Of a stretch of DNA of 64,000 nt, positions 25,001 through 37,000 are shown one piece after another (the first letter of the stretch is position 1; each line of letters opens with the position of its first letter). The stretch covers positions 7,049,633 through 7,113,632 of the forward strand of contig CM035808.1 of the NCBI GenBank assembly GCA_020466095.1, read 5' to 3'. The notes below the pieces were generated by a model. It worked only from the letters and a program-made list of their open reading frames with translations, was not told where the DNA came from and made no database searches. Position numbers and translations under genes: made by a program. The DNA is from Chlorops oryzae. Taxonomy: Eukaryota > Arthropoda > Insecta > Diptera > Chloropidae.

Positions 25001-28000
25001 TTGATTTGAAGACTAATTATAATTCGCAGGCTTAAATAAAAAAAATTGCTTAATGGAACATTTTCCCTAAAATTGGCGAATTATTTTTCGTAATTTATAT
25101 AGCTCAAGCCTTTAGTAGAAAGAATATTTATATTTCTAGATTAGCTCAGGCTAATCTCGGCTTGAATCAGGACGCAAATTTAGGAGTCTAATTTTTCGAC
25201 CGTCTAAGTGTCCAAAAAATACAAATCGTACGAATTCTGAGAAAAATGTTTACCCATTTTTACCCTCTCGGCAATTGAGTGAGCAATTTTTAATCAAAAG
25301 CAAAAAATCGCAAAAAATTCACTGTCACACTCACAGTTCAAAGTCACATGCCGCCTTAGTCACAAGACATCAACTGAGCTCATTATATTGCAAAAAAAAA
25401 AAAAAAAAAATTAAAAGAATAATAAAAATAAAGGAAAAATGAAATACGGTCGCGGTAAGTGATAGTGTAGTAAGATACTTGAGGGTACAAATAATAAACA
25501 ATACAAGCCCCCTTTTCAGCCGATGAGTGCGCTAAGTTGAGGCCTTTCAATGTGAATGTGATTGCCAGACGGACAGAGTAAATATTTGAAAATAGTTTAC
25601 ACGAGCCGATAAATGGTAGGTACTTCACAGTGGCGTAGCGAGACATTTCGGCGCCCAGGAACGATGGGGGCACAATGCATGAAATTCCGACCCCTCCAAC
25701 CGGCCTCAATGAAGATACCTTTATAAAAATTGAAATATTATTTGGCGGCCTCTTCGACCCTCACCCCATCGATACGCTACTGGTACTACACACAAATGTA
25801 GGCAGTTGTGTGGAGACTTTTTATTAACGGTTTGATTTTTTCGTTATGGCTTCGAAGAAATTCAATTCGAACATATTCGAATGACGTCAGAATTCTTATA
25901 GTTCTCAATGTTGCATCATTTTCTTCGAATTGAGCCAAAAAATAAAAAATAAGCAAAAAATAAAAATAAAAGAATTCTTTTTAATTTGTTTCAAATTGAC
26001 GAAATTCATTCAAAGTTTTATTTTTGACTTTATTCAGTACACTGCGAGTTTGTTTGGTTTGTGTATGTGGTGCCGAAGAGTCAACAATGTAATACCTTTG
26101 CGTATAAATAGCTTAATTACTGAGAGATTGATGAACCGCAGTCAATTGGCATGCCAAAAAAAAAAAAAACAAAAAAAAAAGGGAGAGCAAATCAAAATAA
26201 AAGATATTACCAAATGATTTGAGCAGAGAATTTCATTATTATGCAAAATAAACTTATTACATAAAAAATTAATGAAATAAAATTCGCGGGCGCGCTGACA
26301 ACGATTCGTGAGTAATTCAAAAATCGAATTCTTTCGATGGATTCTTACTCAATTGCTCTAGGAGGTAGTAGAGAAGAGAAAATAAATAAATTTATCAGCG
26401 TAAAATTGTATCAATAAAAGCAATTTTTTTCATTTGAAGCTCTGAGAAGATTAATATTACATCAGCTGCTCTCAAAAGAATTTGTAATTTGAACAGAAAC
26501 AGAATGTAGGCCAAGCCATATGTATGTATATGTCTATATGATATATGAGCCACATTTGGCTCTTATATAAACAAGGAATAAATTTTATTGTTTCAATCAA
26601 AGAATTTAAAAACCAACAAAAATTACCTTCAAACCTAATTCGATTCGTTTGCATGGCTTCAAAAAAAAAAAACTTCAATAATTTAATCAATTTAATAATG
26701 AAAAGTGATGGTGAAACCCTGAAATTAACTGATTGCATCAGGCAAATCAATAGCAGGAGATTCATATCGAACAATTTTGTTATTCGTCGCATGGAAAGTC
26801 CTTCATTTGGAGCTTTTCAACCACTGTTGCCAGGGCAGGAGAATCTTCCCTAAGCCAAGGCGAATTTCTCGTCTTTAGCGGAGGTTTGGGGGAGAAAAGC
26901 CTTTGGGGAAATCTTTAACGTACAGAATTTTTGTTTTAAGAAGATTTCAAAATCGAATATAAGGAACTATTTTGAGACATTCAGAGGATATATCCTTAAC
27001 AGGGTTCCGAACTCTAAGTCATTGGCTCGTAAAAGTGAGATTGATCTCTGACTTGAGTCAATCGAGATAAACTCAAAGTACCTAAGTTCAAACTCAGAGG
27101 TCAATTATTCTTCTAACATATCAAACTAGTTAAGCAATCGCTCAAAAACTCGAGAATTTAGGGCAATCTCCCGTTGTACATGTGTAAGTTTTATATCCGA
27201 TAAACTACCCGAAAAAAACCTGTAAAACTCTAATCTAAAAAAATAAAATGATAAATGTGGGTAATTTCATTTAGTCACACCCGTCACGATATTTAAAATA
27301 AACAGGATGTGATTCTCAAGGATTTATAATTATGAAACCTATTAACAAAAGTTAATTACCTAATTTCTCCTCAGAATGGCTGTGAGGGATTGTGACCTTT
27401 AGGACCGTTTTGCGTGGAATTTCCCAACTCAAAAAAGGGCTTCGAGAATAGAATTTTTAAGTTTTGCCAGTATTACCAAAATGTAGAACCTCTGCTTATA
27501 TGCAGTCCCCAGTGAAAATGATCAAAATCTCTTTAATAACACTGTTCTAGTCGGAAATCACAACAGGCTGAAATTATTTATTCCTGTTGCCGTATGCTTA
27601 ACCCACATTACTCATACGTCCTGCGCTAAAAAAAAAATTGGAATTTTTGCAATTTTAAGTCACTAGAGGCTATTTTCTGGGTAAGTTTGGTCTGAATTTA
27701 GATTTTTTTTCCTATTTCATACCAACAGCTATCATGAAAGTCGTAAAAATCGCAAAAATAATTAAAATTGCTTCTCGGATTTACAACTTGAGTTCGCGAT
27801 ATCTCAAAAATGGCCTTAACTTCGGAAACTGACTAGCCCCATTGGAATCAGCGTTATCGATATTAGGTTTACCCACTAGGACTGCCGGTTGTTGAAAAGA
27901 AAATTTCCCGATTCGAGCATATGATTTCCGATATTGCTAGAATATTCTCCTCTTAAAAGCTTCCATTTCCGAGGATATTAAAGTCGATATACCGGTTTTG

Positions 28001-31000
28001 AAGCATTGCAATAGGTAAAGTCGGCAGAGACAATATTAAATTCTAAGAAGGAATGGCTATAGGTAAATAAAAATTGAATTTTCTTGAAGGCAACAGGTGT
28101 AAGAACATATTTTTATGGTAGGCGAGGAAATGGTTGTTAGTTCAAATATATACAGTGTGCCTAGTATTTCCTTGCGGATACTTCTCTTAAATGGACACTT
28201 CTTGGGAATGCTCTGATGTTCCTGGTTCTCAAATTTTCTTAGAAGGCACACCTCTAAATTGGTTTGTGTTCATATTAGGCGAGAAATCATCAGCGAAAAA
28301 ATTGGTTTAACGTCGAGGGACGTCCGGGGATGTGGTATGGGAGCCTTATATGAATATATGTATGTATATGAACAGCGACTAAGCGGATTTTCGGTCCCGT
28401 AGGTGTCCGATTAAGAGAGATTACACTGTAGTGTGGGTACAAAGATAGAAGCGAAAAAAGTTCTATAGTAGGTACCAATTCGACGGCATGATGAGGGGTC
28501 AATAAAAACGGTTTATTTATTTAATTTATTTTTTATATTTTTTTTTTAATTTTTATGTTTGTTTTATTCTATTATCATTTTATAACAGCAAAAGTATCTA
28601 TTGCCGAAGTTTAAGGGGGTCTTCTCATTGAAAACCCGTATTTTTGGACCCTATTTTAAAAAAAAGTGTTTCCTCTTATCTTGAAAACGCAAAGAATAAT
28701 TGAAAACTTTCTTTTTTTATTGTATTACAAAAGGTTCAAAGTAAATAAAAAAAATTTTTTTTCCCGCCTCGATACGTGGGCTGTTCAAAAAGTAATGAGA
28801 CTTCAAAGTTGGTCCGAATGTGAAAAAAGAACAGTGTCTTCACGGCGAAGCCACGATTTCCCTGGTCTCCGGAGCGTCCGAAATGAAAATTAAAAACGTG
28901 GTTGTTATAATCAGTTTATTAGATGTAATTCTCGGTGATAATACCTTCAAGCTTTAATTTTAGTTGATTTTTTTTTTGACATTAATTATGAAGCGATTGC
29001 CATTCAAATAAAAAATTCAATTTCGGGCTTTTTTTTTTGTTAGTTTAGTGTAAAAAAAAAAATTGTAAAAAATTTTTTAAAAATATGGTCGAGGTTCACC
29101 CGAGAATGGTGACAATTCTGCGTCGATTCCACTTTGTTTCATGAAAATCGGTTCAGTTGAACTGGAGATATCATGGCCGCCAGTTCGAAAAACGTGTTTC
29201 GAGATAAACGCGTTTAAAGTTTGAAGCAACGCAAAAATTACTCGTTTTAGCGCAGATCTTGCTCGACAAAGAAGGCTATATCCTCTAAACTATTTCGAAT
29301 TTCAAAAAATCCTTTTAGGGGCATATTCACAACTACCCAAGCTATAAATAAATGCAAAAAAAAAAAAAATCGAAAAAAAAAGTTGCTCAATGAGAAGACC
29401 CCTTAACGGTATAGAAAAGCATGAATAATTTTCTAATAATTAGCAAATAAAAAGTGTTTCCCTCTATTACGTCTCATTGATAAAAAGAAACAACAACTCA
29501 TAAATGTGTGATTGTTTATTTCGCTTAAGTGCCACGCAAAATGAAAAATATTTATCAGTTTGTCCCCCGCCTGTTTCCTTCGCCTTACAAATACTACGCG
29601 CTTGATGGAAATCGTGTTGTTTACCCGCAAATATGATAGAAAGAACAGCTGATTTCGAGTGAATAATCGCGCATGCATTTATACCCATTGATCGCCTGAG
29701 CTATTTGAATTTGAATTTGAAATGAACGTTGATCGCTTTGCTTTTTATCTTGTTTTTATTTAATCTCGTTTTCATCGATTGTGATTAAATTACGTCAGCT
29801 TTGCAGATTCTTTTTTTAAATTTTTTTTTTTTTGACGAGTTTAATTTTATGAAATGACTCTAGAATTTGACCTTCAACATTCAGTGAACCCAAACGTTGG
29901 GGTTTTTATTTTGTCTTCAACTTTTTCTTTGTCCCTTCTCTTAAAATTAAATAAAATAAATTTAATCAAATTATACTTAAGCTATTTTCTTTGGTGAAAT
30001 CATTTAAAAACGAGTAGGAAAAAGGCTTCCTGAACAACAGCAATTGAATTGAAGCCTCCTTTTTTATGGCTTGAAACTCCGGTTTAAGTTTGCTTTTGCT
30101 CTGAGATTTTTTTTAGAACGATAAATTAGGCGATTTTTCGTTTCGCTTTTGTTCGCTTTTTAGACTTTTACTTTTCATGGCTTTGCCATTGAAATTAGTT
30201 CGTTCTAAGTCGCTTGCGAAAGAAGCTGGAATTGTGTTTTTGGATTTCGGTTTTTTTTTGTTAGAATCTTATTTTAAAGATTTCGTGTTTGTGCTTTTTC
30301 AAGGAGACACATTTACCGAATATCAACGATACGTGAATAATTGCTAAAAAAAAAAAAATAAAAGGTGTGGGAATTGTTTTATAAATTATAATAAAGTCAT
30401 CTCCAGAATTCTCTATTATTACACTGTGCGACATTTTAGAGGTCATTTTTTGTAAACAAAAATTTGACGACTGTTTTTGAAAGTGCTCGGCGAGTATAAC
30501 AACGCCTCATACTCAGTTTTGTCAAGTCACCTCTACTTTTTTTTTAAATAGACTTCAAAAAGTGGGGCCGAGAATTAAGTTACTCACTTACTTATGGCTA
30601 TATCTCGCAATCCGTTCAATATTTTAATTTCGTATCTATCAAAATTTATAGCTCTGAACTCATTTTAAATAGTTTTAGTACAAACCGACCCGAAAAAACT
30701 CTATCTAGTAGGTGGAAATTGCAAAAATTCCTAAAATTTGACGTGTTTTTTTAATCATATTTTATTTTGTATGGCCTATAGCTCCCAAGGCAATAATTAT
30801 TTTATCAAAAATTTTTTAATGCACATATAGAAAGATTTCGTGCCATCTAAAAACACTGTGGAGACTACTTTTTAGATTTTTATTATGAACGGTCCTTGAA
30901 ATATCCTTGAAAATCCTTTTTTAATAAGCTTTTTTTCAAAATTTTAATATTCAAAAATTAATTAAGATAAAAAGATGAAACAAACGTTGGGCAATTGCTA

Positions 31001-34000
31001 ATATAACACGAAATCAAAAAAAAAATTATTTTAATTTTACACTGAGAAAAATTTTACCCACAAATTTAAAAAGACAATTTTAACAATTTTTTTCAGTGTA
31101 TTCCCAGTTTGCCGCCGCTCTACAAATTTTTTTTAAAAATACCTCGAAGTATTTTCTTTCATTTAAAAAAAAATTTCATTCAAATTAAATGGAGCAACAG
31201 TGAGATATTCAAAAAATTACAAGTGTACATAGATGCTCTAGTACTAATATCCAGTACACATGAACGAAAATGATACAAATCACATTACTCATACGGCATG
31301 TTTTTAAAAATTTAATATCAATGGGTTGAAGGACGACAAGGAACAACTTTAGATGCCTTAAGCAGAGTAAATTACTCAGTATGCAGGGAAGATGACCAGG
31401 TATTTGGGTACCTTAAGAGTTTTTTCCACTTTGAAGTCTTCATTATTTAAAGTGTCGATTGGTAATTCCAACATTTTTTTTTAACCCTCTGCAGGTCACG
31501 TCGTAGTCTGGCAGATCCCGCAGACCCTGCTTTTGTAAAATCCCAAGTTATGCTCTTTGTACTCTCTTAAAAAAATGCCTTTTATTTCAAATATTTATCG
31601 TTTTTTGGCTTGAAAACTGTTTGCTCTTACTAATAAATGAGGCCAAGAACACGCCAGTCTGGTAGACCCCACGTCAGTTATATGTATTGTTAAAATTAGA
31701 TCACATCAGCTGCAGAAGGTTAAATAATTTCCACGGCGGATTAAGACAATTTTCTGCCCAAGTCAGTTGCGATTATGCCGGCTGAGACAGCAGCCTAATT
31801 TTCGCCTTTTCTGTTATTGATGCATTGAAGGTCAGAATTTGTCGCCCCTGAAAATTTTTCGCCCTAAGAATAAATTCGCCATTCAATAAATTCGCCACTA
31901 AAAATTCATAGGAAATATAATTCCATAAGGCGTGAATAGCTTAAAATGGGATCATCAACCGGCATATCACAGAAATCAATATCCTATATCCTTGGAGCAT
32001 ATATCCGAGAAATACTATAGAATTCTTATACAACCATAAGCTTAGTTTAATCGAAGTCAAGTCGAATCCTGACAGTATTGCATGAATTTGGAAGAACGTT
32101 GCGCGAACCTATCGAATACGCAATCGCAGTGAAAATTCCATTCTCCAAACATTTTTCTATTTATTTATTTTATTTTATTTTTAGTTACTTTTCCATCGAA
32201 TCCATTAGATACATTCTACTTTTCTTTATGAAGTTTCAAGTTTTTCGTGCGAAATTTCAAACCGAAAAGTCCCCACATTTTTGAAATTCGAACTACGCAT
32301 CTGCTTTGAAACTTTTGTTTGTAACAAACTTCTGAACAGTCCACATCAACATTTTTTTAGAAAGAATCATGTATGAACATATTTGAAAAAATCTGCTGAC
32401 CTCGTCAGATTTCATTATCGCGAACTTCCGATTACAAAAAAAAAATTAACAGAAAAACATTCTATGGAAAAAATCGAAACAATTAAAAAAAAACAGCTTT
32501 TGTTTATAAACAATTCGCATTTGAAAGTTTTCTGGTCGGCTCCCTAAAAAAAAAACAGCGAAATATATTTCATTATGGATCCTCGTATAAAGCCCAAAAT
32601 CCATCATTGCGAGAGCCCGATGCGAGAGTGCGCGACGTCACGAAAATGTTTTGCGTGACGCATTTCAGTCTCCAATGAGAGTTTTGCGTCACGCGGATGA
32701 AAGCATAACATCGCTTCTAGTAATGCAATATTTGAACCAAGTACCAATCTAACGTGTACCGAGTACTCATAAAAATTATACGCTATCACTTGAGTTTAAA
32801 TTTTAATTCAAAATTTTCAAAAAATTTTCAAAATGAACCAAAGCTCGCGAAATATTCTAAAAGCTCTTTTTCACGGTACAGTGAACAATTTTTGTTTTAT
32901 TAGTTTAAACGAGTACCCAATAGCGAGTACTCAAAAAATAGCTACATCATTAACCTGTCAAATTGCCTCGCAACGAGAAATATTCAATTTTTCAAAATTT
33001 TCTCGCTACGAGATCTCGCAGTGCGATAAATTGGAACTTGAACCATACGATTGAATGTATTGAAATTTGTGTGCGTCTCGTCTCGCACTCTGGCACCGGG
33101 ATCTCGCAATGTTGGATTTTGGGCTTAATGCTTAAAGGGGTCTAATTTTTCGGATCGCACGTTTTGCTTTGCTAATCGGTCGGTCTATTAACAAGCCACG
33201 CTCGCTCGATCAATGTGTTAAATATTTGTTCTTTTTTTTTTCTTAATGAATATAAGCTATATACAGTCAAACTTTCATAACTGGAACTTCATAACTCGAA
33301 CTGAATCGGGTGGCAATAGCGAATATTTTTTATACGATTCCATTTCCCTAACTCGAAGTCTCTATAACTCGAACTATTTCTTTAGAAAATGGTGCTTCGA
33401 GTTATGGAAGTTTGACTGTAGTAAATATATGTATACATGAATTTCTGAGAGGATCATAGGGCAGAGGGTTAAATATTTGCGCGTCAGAAATACTTTCGGT
33501 CCGCTTATCAGATATAGAAGCTAAAATGATGAACTTGATTTTGAAATAATCTTCATATTCACTTTCGTTTGGTGTAATTGCCCTGCAGGAAGCCTGTCGG
33601 CACATGACCCAATGTCTACAATGAGTCAATAGGTATAGTTCATCTCTGTCGACCATGTCAACAAGAAGTCTATATAATTAATTTCGTGAGTTTTTGCTGC
33701 AGTGAATGCGATAGAAACAATCAACGAGGTTTCTACAGCTAGATTTCATTCATTTAACATATTTGCTGAACAAATCTCAGAGTCCTCAATAGCAATAGAG
33801 CATGCGTTCTCGCCCACCAGTCTGAAGGTTCCCGGTTTAAACCACAGCAAAGAACCCGCGATCTTCAGAGCTCAAGGCAAGCACTCAACGCATTGAGCCA
33901 CCATGGGCACACGAATGGCTCTTGCTATTGACGTACTAAAATAAATGCCTTCATAATGGTTCCCTCGTCAATAGCATGTCTATTGTTCGTCTCCACTATT

Positions 34001-37000
34001 GGTGGTTTTGCAATGACAAGCAATGTTAATTGTCTATAGCGGTTTGCATTGCGAAGGGCATAATTGGTCAGTAGTACTGTTGACGCGGACAGTAGAAAAA
34101 GAGTATAGATTCACTACTGTCATTTCCTGCAGGGGTGTAATTGAATTTTTCACACACACACACACACTACACACACAAACATGCTAAATTCATGTGTTCA
34201 AAAGATTAGAGAAGTACAGTGTACTCTCAGCTTGGGGACACTTGATGGGAATGCTCTAATATTCCTGCTTCTGATTTAGTTTCCTTTAAAGCGGACACCT
34301 CTGTTAAGCGGACATGCTTTACGGTCCCGTAAGTGTCCGCGCAAAAGAGAGTTTACTGTAATTAAATGAAAATTTAATAAAACACATTTCATCTATTGGA
34401 GTCCCATATACGAGGAACCACACCGCGTTTAAAAATATTTGTAAAAAATAAACTAATTTTTCCAAAACGAGAAGAAAGTCCTCAATTCTCACGGTTCCTT
34501 TATCAGAGCATGTGGTTTTCTCTAGTGCCCTGGTATTCTTGTATTAAATGTAAAAGATTTAATTCACCAAAAGCGATAAAATGTTTTATAAATTCAAAAA
34601 AAAGTTGCAAGGAAATGATTTCACAATTGCAACGTTTTCACGCAATCGAGCAAGAATGCGTCGCTACCCTGCCGTAAATGTGGGGCAAATTGACCCCTTT
34701 GTCACCACTGTCACTTTATAGAAAAAAAAAAAACTATTTAGAGCCGCGGACAGTAGAATCTCACTATTGTCATTGGCAACGAGGAGGTCTAGAGTTCGAT
34801 TTTGCTGCGCATGAATCAGAGGTCCCCATGGCGCAGTGGATAACGTGTGCGCTTTCCAATCCAAAGACTTGATTTCGAATCCCAGCGCCAGCGAGCAAAA
34901 GCGGAAAAAGGTCCTGAATTCGTGGAACAGCTTCATGAAAAAATTCCTGTTAAGTAAATTTGAAACCTTTAATTTGTCGACGCTCGCCCGGGTGAGGATT
35001 GAACTCGAGGTCTCCTGATTGCTTGGCACACACTCTATCCACTGCGCCACGACGACTGGCTTGGACATGCCCTGTTCCGTTGACGTCAGAGGGGGATCAA
35101 GACAATTTTCCGCTCTAGTTACTTGAGATTTAGGCGCCTCAGACAGCAGCCTATGTTGCCTTTTGGTTGACATATTAAAGCAAAAGTGTATAGTTATCAC
35201 TGTAGTCGTTATTGTCTCCGACGTCCTGGTGTCCTCTCGAACATATGCCCATACAAAATGTCAATAGTAGAATGCATTGTCATTGGTATAGTGTGTCACT
35301 AGTACTGGTGGCAGAAGAACTAGTGAAAGATTGAGTCAGTCACTAGTGCCATTTACTGCTGGGTCTTCATTTACAGCCGTCCAAATGGGCCTTAATATGG
35401 AAAGAAAAATTTAAGAAAAAATTAATTTGCCCCATTTTTACAGATTATTTCCTAAAATAAAATTACGGACGCGATTTAAGGTTAAAAAAAATAAGGTTTT
35501 TTCCCAAAAATTCTTCTAGGATGAAAAAGCCTATATAAACTCACGGTTTTTTGAAAAATCAATCGTTTTCGAATTTTAACTGTGTTGAAATAAATCAAAA
35601 ATAAAAATTTGAATCAAACAGTAGGCCATCGAAAAGCAATTGCGATTTTTCCATCTAAGAGAGCAGCCTACCTTGAACCACATATCGATAGCTAGCGAGC
35701 GTTCTAGTAAGTAATTACTCCCTGACGGCCTGCAATTTAAAGAGCAATTGCAACGCAATCGCAATGTACATAAAGAGCCCACTCAATTATTATACCATAT
35801 AGACACATAAATCAATTGCAAATATTTCAATCGACAAACGGACGAACGTGGAGGGCGCTAAATTCATTCAAGCCTGAAAATTGCACACCCAAGATTCTCT
35901 GTTAAATATAGTGGGATTCACTAAGGTGTGTAAAAGGTGAGATTTCGCAAAATTTGAGATTTCGCAAATTGAACTGTCAAATATTAGTGGCACTCATGCA
36001 GCTTCGCAAATTATGGGAAATGAGAAATTTGTCACAACAACTGTCAAAATTTATATGAAAATTTACGATGGGAAAAGCTGCGAAGGCATTTGCGAAGCTG
36101 CATGAGTACCACTATTGTATGAGAAAATTTTTGCGAAGCGCAAACCGATATGCGCAGCGTTTTTGTTGCGCAAAAGTAGGGTGCAAGTTGCGACGAGGGT
36201 ACATAACCGAACATTCAAATTTGCGAACGACTATTTGCGCACCTAAGTGAATCCCACTTATATGTATATGTATACCTATTTGTTCTGCCTAGGAAGTGTG
36301 CAAAAATGCATGGTTTCCAATGGCCTGCACAGTTATTCCTGCAGATATCCACCATACGCAAATATGTGGAAACCAATTATAATCAATTGCGAAATTGATT
36401 GTAACTGTTTCCATACATTTCCGTTGGTTGAATATTATTTGGAAGAATTCCTTTGCTGTTGGAAATCTGGCATAAACTTCACAAAATAATCTATAAAGAA
36501 GGCAATGAAAATGCTTTAATTCTTAGTTAAAATTTTAAAATTTTTAAATATCAAAAACAGTTGACGATATTACAGATTCGAAGAAAGCGTCGAAATACTC
36601 GGAATATAAATAATATAAAATATAAATAAAAATAAATAAATAAATAAATATAAAATAAGAATAACTAAGACTACGATAAACAAAATGTACTCTGTAGGAA
36701 GATTGGGGTAAATTAGAGCACCAGCGAGTAGTTCTCGAGTATAAGAAAAAAAAAAAAACTGGTACACGAATGTAGAGACACGGACAGTGGAGACAAACTA
36801 ATCGCATGGTCAACAAGGCGTCTACAGTTCAATATATTAATAAGTTCAAATATTAATCTAATAAATGTGCTGCGCGTGAGTCAGATGGCTCCGTGGTGTA
36901 GTGAAAGCGTGACACATGCGTTGCTTTGACTTTTGACGGAAAAAGGAGCACTACGGTCTTCATATTTTAGACCAGTTTTGAAATTTTTCGTTTGCGAAGA

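Noticed and set aside
32833..33054. ORF beginning MNQSSRNILKALFH in the PIF-type MITE, seen also in the 40 kb copy
   Set aside because: The frame is not conserved between copies (indels), and no transposase motif is present.
34823..35060. Two tRNA genes
   Set aside because: A- and B-box-like words are present, but acceptor and T arms do not pair; SINE-derived sequence fits better.
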